The translations under genes were made by a program, and so were the position numbers. From positions 1 through 64,000 of the forward strand of contig NZ_PYWX01000064.1 in the NCBI RefSeq assembly GCF_003031675.1: a DNA stretch of 64,000 bases, read 5' to 3'. Below are positions 63,534 to 64,000 of the stretch, piece after piece. The notes beneath the pieces are model-generated. The model searched no databases, was not told where the DNA came from, and worked only from the letters and a program-made list of their open reading frames with translations. This stretch comes from Pseudomonas palleroniana (GTDB lineage Bacteria; Pseudomonadota; Gammaproteobacteria; Pseudomonadales; Pseudomonadaceae). Positions within the stretch are counted from its first letter, which is position 1, and every line of letters starts with the position of its first letter.

Positions 63534-64000
63534 GCGTACCGTCAGGCCGAGCACCACGGTGATAAACACCGGCCGAATGAATTTGGCGCCGCCGCTGATC
63601 GCGCTGCGCGCGCCAAAGAACGCGCCGCACATCACCGAAAGGCCCATGGCCAGGCCGACGATCCAGTCCACCGAGCCATTGATGATAAACACCGTCAACG
63701 CCGCCGCATTGCTCACGAAGTTCATGCTGCGCGCCACGCCGCTGGCCTTCACCAGGTCGATCGGGTGCAGCAGCATGGTGCTCACCGTCCAGAACGCACC
63801 GGTGCCGGGGCCGGCCACGCCGTCGTAGAAGCCCAGGCCGAAACCTTGGGTGGCTTGCCATTTCTTCTTGATCGGTGCATCGGCATCCAGCGGTGCCTTG
63901 GGGGTGCCGCCGAACAGCAGGTACACGCCACAGGCGAACACGATCACCGGGAGCATTTTGTTCAGGGTTTCGGCAGGCAGGTAGTGGGCGACCACGGCAC
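63501..64000 (-). CDS. TSUP (TauE/SafE) family membrane permease, truncated by window end
   Basis: The visible C-terminal ~165 residues contain several hydrophobic helices and the [20 protein letters not shown] loop that recurs twice in TauE/SafE proteins. The reading frame is open to the last base of the window, so the start lies beyond it. A GTG at 63995 is not a convincing start. TSUP members export sulfite or other organosulfonate products; no sulfur genes lie nearby on this side. Confidence 0.82.
   Translation of the reverse strand, partial: AVVAHYLPAETLNKMLPVIVFACGVYLLFGGTPKAPLDADAPIKKKWQATQGFGLGFYDGVAGPGTGAFWTVSTMLLHPIDLVKASGVARSMNFVSNAAALTVFIINGSVDWIVGLAMGLSVMCGAFFGARSAISGGAKFIRPVFITVVLGLTVRLAWQHWFSVA

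Overview
The window is GC-rich chromosomal DNA from a fluorescent pseudomonad, most likely the Pseudomonas fluorescens group. The clearest marker is a complete mannitol locus in the order mtlE-F-G-K-D-Y-Z with mtlR. Its mannitol dehydrogenase keeps the P. fluorescens active-site numbering (Lys295, Asn300, His303). A muxABC-opmB efflux operon, a MucR-type MHYT-GGDEF-EAL protein, Pseudomonas-type small DUF proteins and several REP/REPIN repeats support this. I see no prophage, integrase, insertion sequence, CRISPR array, rRNA or tRNA. The region looks like ordinary core and accessory chromosome.

Layout. 1-2.7 kb: organosulfur scavenging, with an SfnB-type flavoprotein divergent from sfnG, which has a good sigma-54 promoter. 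2.7-4.8 kb: a GNAT enzyme divergent from an RLAN/ATP-grasp (RimK-like) ligase. 4.9-5.9 kb: a ParD-like antitoxin protein coupled to methionine aminopeptidase. 6.0-7.2 kb: a short, ACT-less threonine ammonia-lyase behind what reads as a complete Ile/Thr attenuator (leader peptide, three mutually exclusive hairpins, T-run), plus a hairpin over its ribosome binding site. 7.4-8.1 kb: small DUF1652 and DUF2790 genes. 8.2-17.7 kb: the mannitol regulon, with a recognisable MtlR operator and promoter. 17.7-19.7 kb: a glycosyltransferase and tpx. 19.9-28.9 kb: muxA-muxB-muxC-opmB joined by three ATGA overlaps. 29.2-34.0 kb: MucR-like c-di-GMP protein, an SDR, an unknown protein and a MocR-type regulator. 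34.1-34.5 kb: a dense repeat region with two tandem three-way-junction inverted repeats. 34.5-37.1 kb: ccoG, DUF3203, an MgtC-family protein and a proline-rich small protein. 37.3-45.0 kb: the trehalose-to-alpha-glucan operon glgE, treS-maltokinase fusion and glgB, behind an AlgU-like promoter. 45.0-49.4 kb: a diguanylate cyclase, a hybrid histidine kinase and a CAP-domain exoprotein. 49.5-52.9 kb: an L-2-hydroxyglutarate oxidase operon with an MHS transporter and a GntR/FCD regulator; both transcription units carry the same operator word. 52.9-57.1 kb: an MFS exporter divergent from a LysR regulator, a GNAT, and a TetR regulator divergent from a quinone reductase. 57.1-64.0 kb: a stand-alone aroA starting at TTG, an AA10 LPMO with no signal peptide, UPF0149, a ClC channel, a dienoyl-CoA isomerase, nudC, and a TSUP permease cut off by the window end.

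The observations most worth following are the attenuator ahead of the short ilvA, the paired operators of the lhgO unit, the signal-peptide-less LPMO, the coupled ParD-like/MAP pair, the stand-alone aroA variant, and the tandem three-way-junction repeats at 34.2-34.4 kb. No computation was run: family names come from reading the protein sequences, and starts were chosen from codons and ribosome binding sites in the sequence.
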